A stretch of DNA of 53,989 bases. Source: Nitrospira sp. Lineage in GTDB: Bacteria; Nitrospirota; Nitrospiria; Nitrospirales; Nitrospiraceae. Of this stretch, positions 42,922 through 51,819 are shown in pieces. Each line of letters starts with the position of its first letter. The first letter of the stretch is position 1. The position numbers were made by a program, and so were the translations under genes. The notes below the pieces were generated by a model that was given only the letters and a program-made list of their open reading frames with translations, was not told the DNA's origin and searched no databases. The stretch covers positions 1 to 53,989 of the forward strand of contig VOPT01000032.1 of the NCBI GenBank assembly GCA_009594865.1, given 5' to 3'.

Positions 42922-44897
42922 CGCGCCCCCCCCTTCTGCGACGCCTGTTCGAGCGCCATGACTCGTGACACAAACACGTCCTCCAAGCTGAGCATCCGCG
43001 GACGCACTCCCGTAACGGTCATGCCGACCTGGGCGAGGATCTCGCGGAGACGCGCCTCGTCACCGGATGGATCGCGTGAGAGCACATGAATCTTCGTTCC
43101 AAAGAGCGCCGCGCCCGTGAACCCGGCCGCCGCCACCTGCGCGAGTGCGGCCCCTGGCGTGTCCACGGTCAGCTCCAGCAGTTGCCCGACTTCCCGTTCC
43201 ACCTCTGCCTTGAGCTCCCCCGGCGTCCCCTCGGCCACGATACGTCCGGCATACATGAGGACCAGCCGATCACAATGTTCCGCTTCGCTCAGATAATGCG
43301 TGGTGATGAGGATCGCGACACCTTCCTCACGGGCCAACCGCGACAGCAGCTCCCAAAACCGCCGGCGGCCGATGGGGTCTACGCCGGAGGTCGGTTCATC
43401 CAGGAATAAGACCCGGGGGCTGTGCACGAGGGCGCAACCCAACGCGAGACGCTGCCGCACCCCCATCGGAAGGCGCCCCGTTCGATCGTTCACATACCCG
43501 CTGAGGCCTGCCATCTCCACGATCCATGCCATCCGTTGCTGCGCCTGTCGACGAGCCAATCCGTAGATATCAGCAAAGAGTCGAATATTCTCGATCACGG
43601 TCAGGTCAAGGTAGAGGGAGAAGGCCTGGGACATGTACCCGATACGTTCCTTGATCGCCCCGCTCGCCGTCCGCATGTCGGCGCCGGCCACGCGCCCGGC
43701 TCCGCCCGTCGGAGGCACGATTCCAGTCAGCATCTTGATGACGGTCGTTTTGCCCGCGCCATTCGCCCCCAAGAGTCCGAAGATTTCGCCTTGTTTCATC
43801 TCGAAACTGACACGGTCCACCGCTCGAAATGAACCAAAGTCGCGAATCAGCTCCTTGGCCTCGACGGCCGGTCCGTCAAACTGCGGCCTGTTCGCCGAGA
43901 GGCCTGACTGGCCCGATCGTTCCGATACCGTGGTCTGACCATCCTGTTCTTTCAGCAGGAGCGCCACGACGACATCTTCCAGTTCCGGTTCATCCGTGCG
44001 GAGGTGTGTCGCCGGCAAATTGTCCAGCGCCTGGCGGATCCCTGCAACGGCGGCCTCCGCATCCTGCTCCGGGGTGAACACGTGGAGCGACGGGCCCAAC
44101 GATTCCACTTGGGTATAACGGCGTTTCAGACGGGCGACCGCTTCGAGTTGCGGGGTGGATTCGAAGGTGACGACCAGACCAGGCACTAACGATTGAACGT
44201 CTGCAGGCCTGCCGGAGGCCAGCACGCGTCCATGCGAGAGAAACGACAGTCGATGAAAGCGAACCGCTTCGTCCATGTAGGCGGTCGAGACGAGCGCGGT
44301 CATCCCCTTCACTGCTTGCCATTCCGCTAGAATGGCCCAGAAATCGCGGCGCGACACCGGGTCGACACCGGTCGTCGGCTCGTCGAGAATGGCGAGCTCC
44401 GGCTCATGAATCAGCGTGCAAATCAGGCCGAGCTTCTGCTTCATGCCGCCCGAGAGCTGTTTCATCAACCGGGTGCGAAAGCGATCCAAGCGTGTGATGC
44501 CGAGCAACCGGGCCTTGCGCGCCTGAAGGTCCGCCTCGGGCACCAGGCGCAGCTTGGCAAAGAAATCGATGTTCTCCTCGACAGAAAGCTCCGGGTAGAG
44601 ATTGAGTCCCAATCCTTGGGGAAGAAATCCGATCCGCCGCTTCACCTGTTCCGCCGCCCGTTCGGAATCCAATAGGGTCCCGAACACGTCGACGGATCCC
44701 TCCTCGTACCCCAACACCCCCGCGATCGCCTTCAGCACGCTGCTCTTGCCCGCACCATCGGGGCCGATGAGGCCATAGATCTCGCCACGCTGCACCGTGA
44801 AGTCCAAACCGTTGACTGCACAGTGCTGCTTGTATCGCTTGACGAAACCGGACACCCGCACGACCTCATCCGCTGAGGAAGCAGGCTGGCTCATCAT
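42918..44897 (-). CDS. Dual-domain ABC transporter ATPase
   Basis: The 659-residue protein has two ATP-binding domains. Domain 1 has Walker A GPDGAGKS (44-51), signature LSGGMKQKLGL and Walker B LAILDEPTTGVDP. Domain 2 has Walker A GANGAGKT, a variant signature LPMGVRQRLALG and LFLDEPTSGVDP. The layout matches RbbA-like ATPases of yhiI-rbbA-yhhJ-type exporters, without the permease fused. It overlaps HlyD (ATGA) on one side and the permease on the other. Confidence 0.92.
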   Translation of the reverse strand: MMSQPASSADEVVRVSGFVKRYKQHCAVNGLDFTVQRGEIYGLIGPDGAGKSSVLKAIAGVLGYEEGSVDVFGTLLDSERAAEQVKRRIGFLPQGLGLNLYPELSVEENIDFFAKLRLVPEADLQARKARLLGITRLDRFRTRLMKQLSGGMKQKLGLICTLIHEPELAILDEPTTGVDPVSRRDFWAILAEWQAVKGMTALVSTAYMDEAVRFHRLSFLSHGRVLASGRPADVQSLVPGLVVTFESTPQLEAVARLKRRYTQVESLGPSLHVFTPEQDAEAAVAGIRQALDNLPATHLRTDEPELEDVVVALLLKEQDGQTTVSERSGQSGLSANRPQFDGPAVEAKELIRDFGSFRAVDRVSFEMKQGEIFGLLGANGAGKTTVIKMLTGIVPPTGGAGRVAGADMRTASGAIKERIGYMSQAFSLYLDLTVIENIRLFADIYGLARRQAQQRMAWIVEMAGLSGYVNDRTGRLPMGVRQRLALGCALVHSPRVLFLDEPTSGVDPIGRRRFWELLSRLAREEGVAILITTHYLSEAEHCDRLVLMYAGRIVAEGTPGELKAEVEREVGQLLELTVDTPGAALAQVAAAGFTGAALFGTKIHVLSRDPSGDEARLREILAQVGMTVTGVRPRMLSLEDVFVSRVMALEQASQKGGAR

Positions 44898-45997
44898 CGG
44901 GGCTTCGACCAGGCGACGTCGTCCTTCCAGCGGATCACCGCATCCGCCGGAAGACCCGGTGTCAGCCGATGATTCGGATTCGCCATGAGGTAGAGTCGGA
45001 CGGCGTAGATTAACTTGACCCGTTCGTCCGGGGTTTGGACTTCTTTGGGCGTGAATTCCGCTTTCGAGGCGATGTATCGGACCGTCGCGTCGAAGGGTTG
45101 GTCGGGAAACGCGTCTGTGTGAATGTGCGCCGGCAAATCGAGGCGGACCTTGCCGATTTGGAGTTCCGGGACATAGACCTGCAAATACAGGCGATCGAGG
45201 TCCACCAATTCGAGGAGGGGCGCGCCTGTGGCCACGACTTCTCCGACGTCGACCATGCGCGTGGTCACCGTACCATTCGTCGGGGCCACAATCGTCAGAT
45301 CATCGAGCACGCTGCGGGCCTCCGCCAGCGTCGCCTCCGCTTGGTCACGCTGCCGTTCGAGCGCGGCGACCTCCGCTTCTTTCGAGCGGATTCGTGCCCG
45401 GCCCAATTCCGCCTGTGCCAGTTCCTTGCCGGCTTGATCGTGGGCTGCCTGTGCGACGGCAATCTCGGTGACGGCAATTTGCCACCGCGCATCCGCCTGG
45501 TCCGCTTGCTGTTGAGCCACCGCCTGCTCCGGAAGCAGGGCGCGAATGCGTTCGGCGTCTCGACGGGCTTCGTATTCGACGGCGCGGGCTTTCCGGATGA
45601 CGGCGCGCGCACTCTCAACTTTGGCGGCGGCCGCCTCGATGCTCAGAGGAACTTCAAGGTTCAGGATCGCGAGTGTGGTATGGGCCGCCTCCACTTGGGC
45701 CATCAGGCTATCGACCAGCCGGGCGGCTTGATCGACCTTGGCTTTTGTTTGCGCATCATCGAGCCGAATCAGGACGCTGCCTTTGAGCACCTCCGTGCCC
45801 TCACGCGCCGCCAGCTCGATCACCCGTCCCGGAAACTTGCTGGCCACGGTGACATGGTCGCCTTCAATCCGGCCATTGGCCTGAATCAGCCCATCCGGCA
45901 ACCTGTTGTGCCATACGAGTCGATCAAGAAGGAGATATCCGGCTATCACGACGACGGCGAGGACGGCGGCTGCCGTGATGGAGGTCCGGATGGTCAT
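44894..45997 (-). CDS. HlyD-family periplasmic adaptor (membrane fusion protein)
   Basis: The 367-residue protein starts at 45997 with one N-terminal membrane helix (ITAAAVLAVVVIAGYLLLDRLVW). It then shows biotinyl-lipoyl halves (GRVIELAAREGTEVLKGSVLIRLDD and LTIVAPTNGTVTTRMVDVGEVVATGAPLLELV) around a long alpha-hairpin of ~140 residues rich in Ala, Glu and Arg (coiled coil). It links the inner-membrane ABC unit to an outer-membrane channel. No TolC gene is in the window. Confidence 0.93.
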   Translation of the reverse strand: MTIRTSITAAAVLAVVVIAGYLLLDRLVWHNRLPDGLIQANGRIEGDHVTVASKFPGRVIELAAREGTEVLKGSVLIRLDDAQTKAKVDQAARLVDSLMAQVEAAHTTLAILNLEVPLSIEAAAAKVESARAVIRKARAVEYEARRDAERIRALLPEQAVAQQQADQADARWQIAVTEIAVAQAAHDQAGKELAQAELGRARIRSKEAEVAALERQRDQAEATLAEARSVLDDLTIVAPTNGTVTTRMVDVGEVVATGAPLLELVDLDRLYLQVYVPELQIGKVRLDLPAHIHTDAFPDQPFDATVRYIASKAEFTPKEVQTPDERVKLIYAVRLYLMANPNHRLTPGLPADAVIRWKDDVAWSKPR

Positions 45998-46137
45998 GCA
46001 ATCAGTCTGTCCTGCGGCGTGGAGGCGATCAACCCTGCAAGGTCCCATTGCCCTCGCGTCGACACTGTAGTCGATGGTGAACCTTTTTGCCAGAGACGGG
46101 CGCCCCCGGCACATCGGCCCACCATCGATCGAATGAT

Positions 46138-46578
46138 TCAGTGGTCTCCGTACCGGTCCATCCACTTGCGGATATGCTCCACGGCTTCTGCTTTCTGTTC
46201 CGGGCGAAGTGTCGCATGCCACTCTGTCACCTTGGGCAACACCTTCTGCATCACGCGCTTCTGTTCGGCTTGGTGACGATCCATCAATTGCGTCAGTTTG
46301 GCCTGATCCAGCCGGTCACTCTGCACCTGGGCGATCAGCTCTTCCATGATCGCTTTGTGCTCCGGCTGCGATTCGGCACGAGCGGCCACCATTTCGTCTC
46401 TCACGGCCATCAACTTCGCCTTCTGCTGATCGTCGAGATCCAGATGTTTGGCGATCTTGTTCGTCATCCAATCCGCTCGCTCCGCCGGCGTATGGTGGCG
46501 GTGGCAGCCAGCGCCAACCAGTGCCCCGGCCAGAACCAGCCCCCCGATCGCGACCCGAACCACATACTGCATTTTCAT
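46138..46578 (-). CDS. Spy/CpxP-like periplasmic lipoprotein
   Basis: The 146-residue protein starts at 46578 with AAGGAGGG upstream. A lipoprotein signal (VLAGALVGAGCHRHH, lipobox GAGC) is followed by His and then a four-helix stretch with LDLDDQQKAKLMAVRDEM and TLRPEQKAEAVEHIRKWM, LTxxQ-type motifs. Related proteins act as periplasmic chaperones and envelope-stress or metal sensors. It lies 58 bp after the monooxygenase-fold gene and 140 bp before hlyD. Confidence 0.85.
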   Translation of the reverse strand: MKMQYVVRVAIGGLVLAGALVGAGCHRHHTPAERADWMTNKIAKHLDLDDQQKAKLMAVRDEMVAARAESQPEHKAIMEELIAQVQSDRLDQAKLTQLMDRHQAEQKRVMQKVLPKVTEWHATLRPEQKAEAVEHIRKWMDRYGDH

Positions 46579-46635
46579 GCTGCCCTCCTTGGTGAATGAC
46601 ATGGTGCTTGAGCGACTATCCTCATAGCTATTTAA

Positions 46636-46932
46636 TCAGTATTCGAAGGCAACGTGGTAGAGCGCCGGTGTCATTTTCACTCCCAAGGTGCCGAGTTTCT
46701 CCTTCATTGGCGTGACGCTCTGCTCGTAGGCTTTCCAATACAGCGCCTCGTTCTCCCATGAGGCCACGTTGATATAGTTGAACCGACTGTCCGGTTTGAG
46801 ACTCTTGTGAAATGCGCCGCTGATAAATCCTTGTTGCTTGGTGATCTGTTCCTTGACCTCCTGCCACCACTGCACAAATTCTGCTTCTTTGGCGGCCGGG
46901 ACCGAAAATACGTTGATTAATGTCACCGGCAT
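46636..46932 (-). CDS. Antibiotic biosynthesis monooxygenase (ABM)-fold protein
   Basis: The 98-residue protein shows the ABM dimeric alpha+beta pattern: PVTLINVFSVPAAKEAEFVQWWQEVKEQITKQQGFISGAFHKSL and NVASWENEALYWKAYEQS. Members include heme-degrading and quinol monooxygenases. No cofactor is obvious. It lies 18 bp after the STAS gene. Confidence 0.87.
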   Translation of the reverse strand: MPVTLINVFSVPAAKEAEFVQWWQEVKEQITKQQGFISGAFHKSLKPDSRFNYINVASWENEALYWKAYEQSVTPMKEKLGTLGVKMTPALYHVAFEY

Positions 46933-46950
46933 AGTGCGCCTCTTTTCGCG

Positions 46951-47256
46951 TCATGGGTTTGCATCTCTGTTGACCAAATCCGGCGGTGCAGGCCTACATA
47001 AATCTTCCACGAGGGCCTTCATGAGACAGCCCGATGCCTGAATGGCCACTCCACCGCGAGACATCTGAGACAGCAGCTGTTTTCCTGCTTCGTCGATGAA
47101 ACTCACATCCCGGAGATCGACCCGGCATTGCGCCGGATCATCGAGGTCCGCCATCAGCCAACATTGCCGGAGCTCCTGAACCCAGGGACCCACCAACCGC
47201 CCGGAGAGCCTGAAGGTGATCCCTGGATGCTCATTCGACACTGTAATTTTCAACAT
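46951..47256 (-). CDS. Single-domain STAS protein
   Basis: The 101-residue protein starts at 47256. FRLSGRLVGPWVQELRQCW and CRVDLRDVSFIDEAGKQLLSQMSRGGVAIQASG fit the STAS (anti-anti-sigma-like) fold; the position of the phospho-Ser reads as Asp-Glu-Ala (IDEAGK), so switching by phosphorylation is unlikely. It lies 40 bp after the DoxX gene. Confidence 0.82.
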   Translation of the reverse strand: MLKITVSNEHPGITFRLSGRLVGPWVQELRQCWLMADLDDPAQCRVDLRDVSFIDEAGKQLLSQMSRGGVAIQASGCLMKALVEDLCRPAPPDLVNRDANP

Positions 47257-47296
47257 GGTCGTTCCAGCCTCCGAGCGGCGCGATTCACGCCACGCC

Positions 47297-47803
47297 TTAC
47301 AAGCTTCGGAATGCATACGTCGTCTTGGCTGTTTGTGACGGCTGAAGCTTCGCCGGTTCACCCAGCCATTTCGCGATCACTCCATCCAGCGACCACTTGC
47401 CGCCCCCGATGATGGCCAGCACCACACTCATCGCGATCACGAGCAGATGATACTCGAACCCTTCGCCCTGTTGCTGTCCGAACCAATTCATGAAAAAGCC
47501 CTGCGGCAAGTGCACAGTCGCAATCGCCCCGAGCATGATGACGACAAAGCTTGCCGCCGTGAATCGCGTGAGCAGGCCGGCAATCAGTCCCAGACTGCCG
47601 ATGGATTCCCCGATGATGACCAGGAAGGCAATCAACCAGGGCAATCCCATCTTCTGCGTGAAGAACCCCATGGTCCCTTCAAAGCCGAACCCTCCGAACC
47701 AACCGAGCAACTTCTGCGCGCCATGGGCGAAGATCACCCCGCCCAGCACCACTCTCAGAATCAAACCCGACCAAGACTCATCTGTCTTGAAAACGCTGTA
47801 CAT
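47297..47803 (-). CDS. DoxX-family membrane protein
   Basis: The 168-residue protein has four membrane helices: [47 protein letters not shown] and [19 protein letters not shown], then [14 protein letters not shown]. The DoxX pattern [12 protein letters not shown] is clear. The family is linked to redox and thiol stress and to quinone-associated complexes. It is 21 bp after the 43-residue peptide gene and under the sigma-54 promoter at 48002-48016. Confidence 0.92.
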   Translation of the reverse strand: MYSVFKTDESWSGLILRVVLGGVIFAHGAQKLLGWFGGFGFEGTMGFFTQKMGLPWLIAFLVIIGESIGSLGLIAGLLTRFTAASFVVIMLGAIATVHLPQGFFMNWFGQQQGEGFEYHLLVIAMSVVLAIIGGGKWSLDGVIAKWLGEPAKLQPSQTAKTTYAFRSL

Positions 47804-47824
47804 GCGACACCTCCATGATATGAA

Positions 47825-47956
47825 TTACCGCCGGTGGCTCCGCACCCATTGCGGAACTGCCGTCTCCATCCTGTCCTTCAGCAACAGCCCCGCCACGAAG
47901 AGCGGCAGGGTCACGAGCATTCCGTACCAGCCAACCCACAGCGTGATGTCTTTCAT
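47825..47956 (-). CDS. 43-residue membrane peptide
   Basis: The short gene begins MKDITLWVGWYGMLVTLPLF and continues as one membrane helix (VGWYGMLVTLPLFVAGLLL) with a basic C-terminus (QWVRSHRR). GGGGG lies 7 nt upstream of the ATG at 47956. It is first after the predicted sigma-54 start (~47991), with a 35-nt leader. Function unknown; it may assist DoxX. Confidence 0.72.
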   Translation of the reverse strand: MKDITLWVGWYGMLVTLPLFVAGLLLKDRMETAVPQWVRSHRR

Positions 47957-48001
47957 GTAGTTACCCCCGGTTCCCTTGTGCATTGCTATCCATCGGTAAT
48001 G

Positions 48002-48016
48002 GCAAGGCCCGTACCA
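48002..48016 (-). promoter_or_regulatory. Sigma-54 (-24/-12) promoter of the peptide-DoxX operon
   Basis: On the minus strand the sequence reads TGGTACGGGCCTTGC, matching the consensus TGGCACG-N4-TTGC at all but one position, with GG and GC at the invariant spacing. The expected transcription start is ~47991, 35 nt before the 43-residue gene. Confidence 0.8.
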
Positions 48017-48108
48017 CATCGGCAGACCGCACACTAATCTGGCTATATCGTTGAATTCACAACCAATAGACCTCATTCCCACCATCGCACCGCAAACCGG
48101 TCCGGCAA

Positions 48109-48160
48109 GTGACGACGCGACGAAGACGATGCATCGTCAGGTGACGACGCGACTCGTCAC
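48109..48160. promoter_or_regulatory. Upstream activator-binding block 1
   Basis: A 52-bp block of GTGACGA half-sites: forward at 48109-48115 and 48141-48147, reverse at 48134-48139 and 48154-48160. The last two form GTGACGA-N6-TCGTCAC. The block begins 93 bp from the -24 element, the normal enhancer range. It is 38/52 identical to the block at 49512-49563. Confidence 0.75.
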
Positions 48161-48222
48161 GACGCGTGAATTGATCGGAACGAGGCAAGGGTGAGACGTC
48201 AAGGCACGTGACTATCAACGAC

Positions 48223-48256
48223 AACGGCCACGCCATTGTTACATGGCGTGGCCGTT
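48223..48256 (-). terminator. Hairpin terminator after the beta-repeat gene
   Basis: A perfect 14-bp stem (48223-48236 with 48243-48256, 6-nt loop) lies 42 bp after the stop of the gene ending at 48298. The following T content is modest (GTTGTCGTT), so termination may be partial. Confidence 0.6.
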
Positions 48257-48297
48257 CACTGGACGGAAGCAGCGCTTCCTGTGAGTCTCTCTACCGG

Positions 48298-49266
48298 TTA
48301 CGACTCCGCCTTTCTGAGATCGATCACCGTTCCGTTCTCATCCAACTCCACGGTCACCTTGGAACCCTCCGCGATTCCCTTCGTCTTGACCTCCAACCGA
48401 TCCAGCGGGAATACCTTTTCGCCTTCCGGAGTCCACAGCTTGATTTCTTTGTTGGTGCGCCCGGTGTAGATAAGCTTGCCGGTGATCAGGCGGTGCGCCC
48501 CCGGCTTGTTCTTGTGTTTGCCGTGGTGGTCGATCACCATATTTTCCTCGTTCAACCACAACGTCACTTCGTCACCGACGGCCGCATCGGCCGGCGCCGT
48601 CTTCGCGTTGATGGTGTATTGCCCCACCGGCGTCTTCACATAGACCAATCCCGATTGAATTTTGGTCACCTCTCCGTTCAAGGTCAGATGATACCCGGAC
48701 AGGGTGTGCGGATGCTCATCGATCTCGAGTTCGACGGTCACGCGATGGATATCGATGACCTTGCCGGCTTCGTTCAGCTCGACTGCAATCGGGGTCCCTT
48801 CCTCTATTCCTGAGAGTCGGGATCGGCCCGTTTGGACGTCAAAGGTCTTTTCACCATCCGGCGTCCAGAGCTTGATTTCCTTTCTATCCAACGACGCATA
48901 GGCCAGCTTGCCGGAGACGATGCGATGGGAATGGGCCGGGTCTCCTTTCCGATGGACATCGATGACGACATTGTTATCGTTGACCTGCATCTCCACTTCC
49001 TCGCCGACATGCAGGTTCTTCGGCGCCGTGGCGGAGGAGATCCTCAACTGACCCCATGGAGTCTTGACGGTCACCAGATCTTCCTGCACCTTGGAGACAA
49101 CTCCGGACACCTTCATGTGAGTTTTCGAACCATGAGTGTGCGTACCGCCTTCATCCGTCAGACCGGGAGACGCAGCGAGTACGATGGCAAGTGCAACAGC
49201 GCCAGAGACCGATCGGCGCGCAGGCACCGGCTGAACCCTCGAGCGCACCGCCTTACCGTCCATCAT
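48298..49266 (-). CDS. Secreted four-unit beta-repeat protein
   Basis: From 49266 (GGAGGAGG upstream) the protein has 322 residues. A signal peptide (RRSVSGAVALAIVLAASPG) leads into two ~130-residue halves of high mutual similarity. Each half holds two ~60-residue units with the theme VTVKTPWG...VGEEVEMQVND.NVVIDVHR; the end motifs are VIDVHR, VIDIHR, VIDHHG and VIDLRK. KEIKLWTP(D/E)GEK occurs once per half. An alternative start at 49359 with its own AGGAGG would add 31 residues in front of the signal. It is downstream of the second sigma-54 promoter. The fold suggests small OB/SH3-like beta units; function unknown. Confidence 0.8.
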   Translation of the reverse strand: MMDGKAVRSRVQPVPARRSVSGAVALAIVLAASPGLTDEGGTHTHGSKTHMKVSGVVSKVQEDLVTVKTPWGQLRISSATAPKNLHVGEEVEMQVNDNNVVIDVHRKGDPAHSHRIVSGKLAYASLDRKEIKLWTPDGEKTFDVQTGRSRLSGIEEGTPIAVELNEAGKVIDIHRVTVELEIDEHPHTLSGYHLTLNGEVTKIQSGLVYVKTPVGQYTINAKTAPADAAVGDEVTLWLNEENMVIDHHGKHKNKPGAHRLITGKLIYTGRTNKEIKLWTPEGEKVFPLDRLEVKTKGIAEGSKVTVELDENGTVIDLRKAES

Positions 49267-49404
49267 CTTGACCTCCTCCTTGCTTGAAATGTTCCAATTG
49301 GGCCCACTGACGGCACCACCCCGGCGGGGAATCCATTGCTCATCATCGATCCGATCCATCAAACACCTCCTGTTGTGTACCATGCGTTGGTATATAGCAG
49401 AAAT

Positions 49405-49419
49405 GCCAGATCCGTTCCA
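49405..49419 (-). promoter_or_regulatory. Sigma-54 (-24/-12) promoter of the beta-repeat gene
   Basis: The minus strand reads TGGAACGGATCTGGC, two departures from the TGGCACG-N4-TTGC consensus with the invariant GG and GC kept at the right spacing. The expected transcription start is ~49393, 34 nt before the ATG at 49359. Confidence 0.65.
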
Positions 49420-49511
49420 ATCGGTGCCCGATCATACAACACAGGCAAACCGTCTGAAATAACAAGATGATCCGATATGGCCGGAGAACAAGACGCGCCG
49501 GCGAACCGACA

Positions 49512-49563
49512 GTGACGAAACAGAGACGACGCGAGGTCGTCAGGTGACGAAGCGGATCGTCAC
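49512..49563. promoter_or_regulatory. Upstream activator-binding block 2
   Basis: Half-sites are at 49512-49518, 49537-49542, 49544-49550 and 49557-49563, in the same order, orientation and positions as block 1. The last pair is GTGACGA-N6-TCGTCAC. It starts 93 bp from the -24 element, equal to block 1, and overlaps the stop codon of the activator gene. Confidence 0.75.
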
Positions 49564-51641
49564 CCGCGGGGGCGGTCGAGGCCGAGTTTCTTCATTTTCG
49601 AAGTGAGTGTCGTACGTTTGAGGCCCAGGCGAGCGGCCGCGCCATCCGGCCCGCCGACGACCCATTGCGTCTCGCGCAGCGTCTTCAAGATCTGCTCGCG
49701 TTCGGCATCCTTGAGTGTGGCTTCTTGCGCCGGAAGTTGCCGCGCCTCGATCTTCAGTTCCTGAAGCGGCACGTGCAGGTGCGTTCCCTGGCTCAGGATC
49801 ACTGCGCGCTCGACCAGATTTTCCAACTCCCGAATGTTGCCGGGCCAGTGATACCGGGACAGGGCTTCCAGCGTGGGCGCGGGAATGGATTCGATGGTCT
49901 TCTTCATGCGCGCGGCATAGTGTTGCGCGAAATACCGGACGAGCATCGGAATGTCCTCCCGGCGTGCCCGGAGCGGCGGCAGGTTGAGCGGAAACACATT
50001 CAGCCGGTAATAGAGATCACTGCGGAAGCGCTGTTCCTCAACCAGCGTCGCCAGATCACGATTCGTCGCCGCGATCAGACGGATGTCCACGCGAATCGTG
50101 CGGGTACTCCCGAGCCGTTCGAACTCCTGTTCCTGCAGCACCCGGAGCAGTTTAGACTGCAGCTCCAGCGGAATTTCTCCCACCTCGTCCAGAAAGATCG
50201 TGCCGCCATGGGCCAACTCGAAGCGGCCGACTTTCTGGGCGATGGCCCCGGTGAACGCCCCCCGTTCGTGCCCGAACAATTCACTCTCCAGCAGTCCTGT
50301 GGGAATGGCGGCGCAGTTGAGTTTGACGAACGTGCGCGCGTACCGACCACTCAGGCGATGGATCGCCCTGGCGATGAGTTCTTTCCCGGTACCGGTTTCC
50401 CCCAGAATCAGCACCGTCGCGTCGGTCGGCGCCACGATTTCGACCTGTCCCAGGATCTGCTTCAACGCCCGGCTGTCGCCGATGATGTCATCGAAGCCGT
50501 GTTCCACCCGAATTTCCTCTTCCAGGTATAACTTCTCCTCGGTCAACCGGTCGGTGAGCGTGTGGATCTCCTGATACGCCACAGCATTGTCGACGGCCAG
50601 CGCGATCTGGCCGGCCACCTGGCTTAAGAATTCGACATCCTGCTCGCTAAAGGCCTGCTCGTGATGACTCGCCAGATTCAAGCAACCGATCACACGGTCG
50701 CGCGACAACAGGGGCAAGGAACACATGGACTGGAAGCCCTTCATAACCAGGAGCTGCGGCACGGCGTGAGAAAAGGCCTTGAGGTCTCGCCGACTGTTGG
50801 CGACCGCGGGGCGCCTCCGCTCCAGCGCCAGGCCGGCCAGAGAACCGGCAACATCGGACATCGCCCCCTCCGTCAACGCGCCCTGGTTTTCAGGAAAATC
50901 CAAGGCATGGAGGCGGACGCGGCCGTTCTTGCCGTCGCACAGAATCAGGCTGGCATACTCCTGCGGGACCATTTCGCGCAGGCAGAGGCTCACCGCCCGG
51001 AACACCTCGCGAAGATCCAGCGTCGACGCAATGGTATTCGTCATCCGCAGCAACAAACTGAAGCGATCGCGCTGCCGTTCGACGTCGCGCCGCGCGGCCT
51101 CCGCGGCCTCACGATTGAGCACATTCTCAACCGCCACCGCCACCTGGCGCCCGATCTGTTGCATCAATTCCACATCGGCGATGCCGTATGCGTGCCGGTC
51201 CAGGCTCGAAAACTCCAAGGATCCTAATCGTCGGGCGGCGGAGGTCAGCGGCACGAGGCAACAGGACTGCACACCATCTTCCCGCATCAACCCAATCACA
51301 TTCGGCCAGCGATGCTCGGCGGCCAGATCGTTGAGCAGCAGCGGTTCTTGTGTCTCCCACACCAATCCGGCGGGCGTCTCGGCCGGCGCGCTTTCATGCC
51401 CGCCGATGATGTCGGCGGTCACATTGGCCTGGAGCACATGCAGCCGCATGACCCCTCGCTGAGGGTCGTGCAGCGACAGCCCCACAAAATTGACCGGCAC
51501 GACTGATGGCAACAGACGCGCGAGATCCTGCACCAGCGCGGCCAAATCGGAATGACTGGCAATGGCTTCCGCCACGCGCAGCAGTGCGCGATACCTGTCG
51601 AGCGTAAGTTGATCGGTTTCTGCGGGCGAAGGTTGGGGCAT
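49560..51641 (-). CDS. Sigma-54-dependent activator, GAF-GAF-AAA-Fis (FhlA-like)
   Basis: The 693-residue protein starts at 51641. GAF1 covers ~25-175, GAF2 ~190-355. The AAA+ domain has Walker A GETGTGKE (414-421), the sigma-54 contact loop GAFTGA (461-466) and Walker B TIFLDE (481-486). The C-terminal HTH is of Fis type ([25 protein letters not shown]). There is no receiver domain, so it senses a small molecule or redox state through the GAFs rather than a phosphorelay. Adjacent enhancer blocks and sigma-54 promoters at 48.0 and 49.4 kb are its probable targets. The upstream gap to 51820 holds no other gene. Confidence 0.92.
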   Translation of the reverse strand: MPQPSPAETDQLTLDRYRALLRVAEAIASHSDLAALVQDLARLLPSVVPVNFVGLSLHDPQRGVMRLHVLQANVTADIIGGHESAPAETPAGLVWETQEPLLLNDLAAEHRWPNVIGLMREDGVQSCCLVPLTSAARRLGSLEFSSLDRHAYGIADVELMQQIGRQVAVAVENVLNREAAEAARRDVERQRDRFSLLLRMTNTIASTLDLREVFRAVSLCLREMVPQEYASLILCDGKNGRVRLHALDFPENQGALTEGAMSDVAGSLAGLALERRRPAVANSRRDLKAFSHAVPQLLVMKGFQSMCSLPLLSRDRVIGCLNLASHHEQAFSEQDVEFLSQVAGQIALAVDNAVAYQEIHTLTDRLTEEKLYLEEEIRVEHGFDDIIGDSRALKQILGQVEIVAPTDATVLILGETGTGKELIARAIHRLSGRYARTFVKLNCAAIPTGLLESELFGHERGAFTGAIAQKVGRFELAHGGTIFLDEVGEIPLELQSKLLRVLQEQEFERLGSTRTIRVDIRLIAATNRDLATLVEEQRFRSDLYYRLNVFPLNLPPLRARREDIPMLVRYFAQHYAARMKKTIESIPAPTLEALSRYHWPGNIRELENLVERAVILSQGTHLHVPLQELKIEARQLPAQEATLKDAEREQILKTLRETQWVVGGPDGAAARLGLKRTTLTSKMKKLGLDRPRG

Positions 51642-51819
51642 AGGTGGCCTAGTATGCCTTGATGTCGAGGCTCGCGCAACGTCGCGATTCTCTGTCAATG
51701 GCGGCGTGTGCGAACATACCTTTCTATTGATGGCATATCGAGCGAAAGTCGGCTTGATGCGTCTTTCGACATTTCCTGCCCTGTGACGTATACTCCGCAA
51801 CGTAGTCGGAGATGAGTCG

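Noticed and set aside
45035..46276. Long plus-strand frame opposite hlyD
   Set aside because: It mirrors the HlyD coding strand in a high-GC gene; its residues are His/Arg/Gly-rich with no domain, and HlyD is clear on the other strand.
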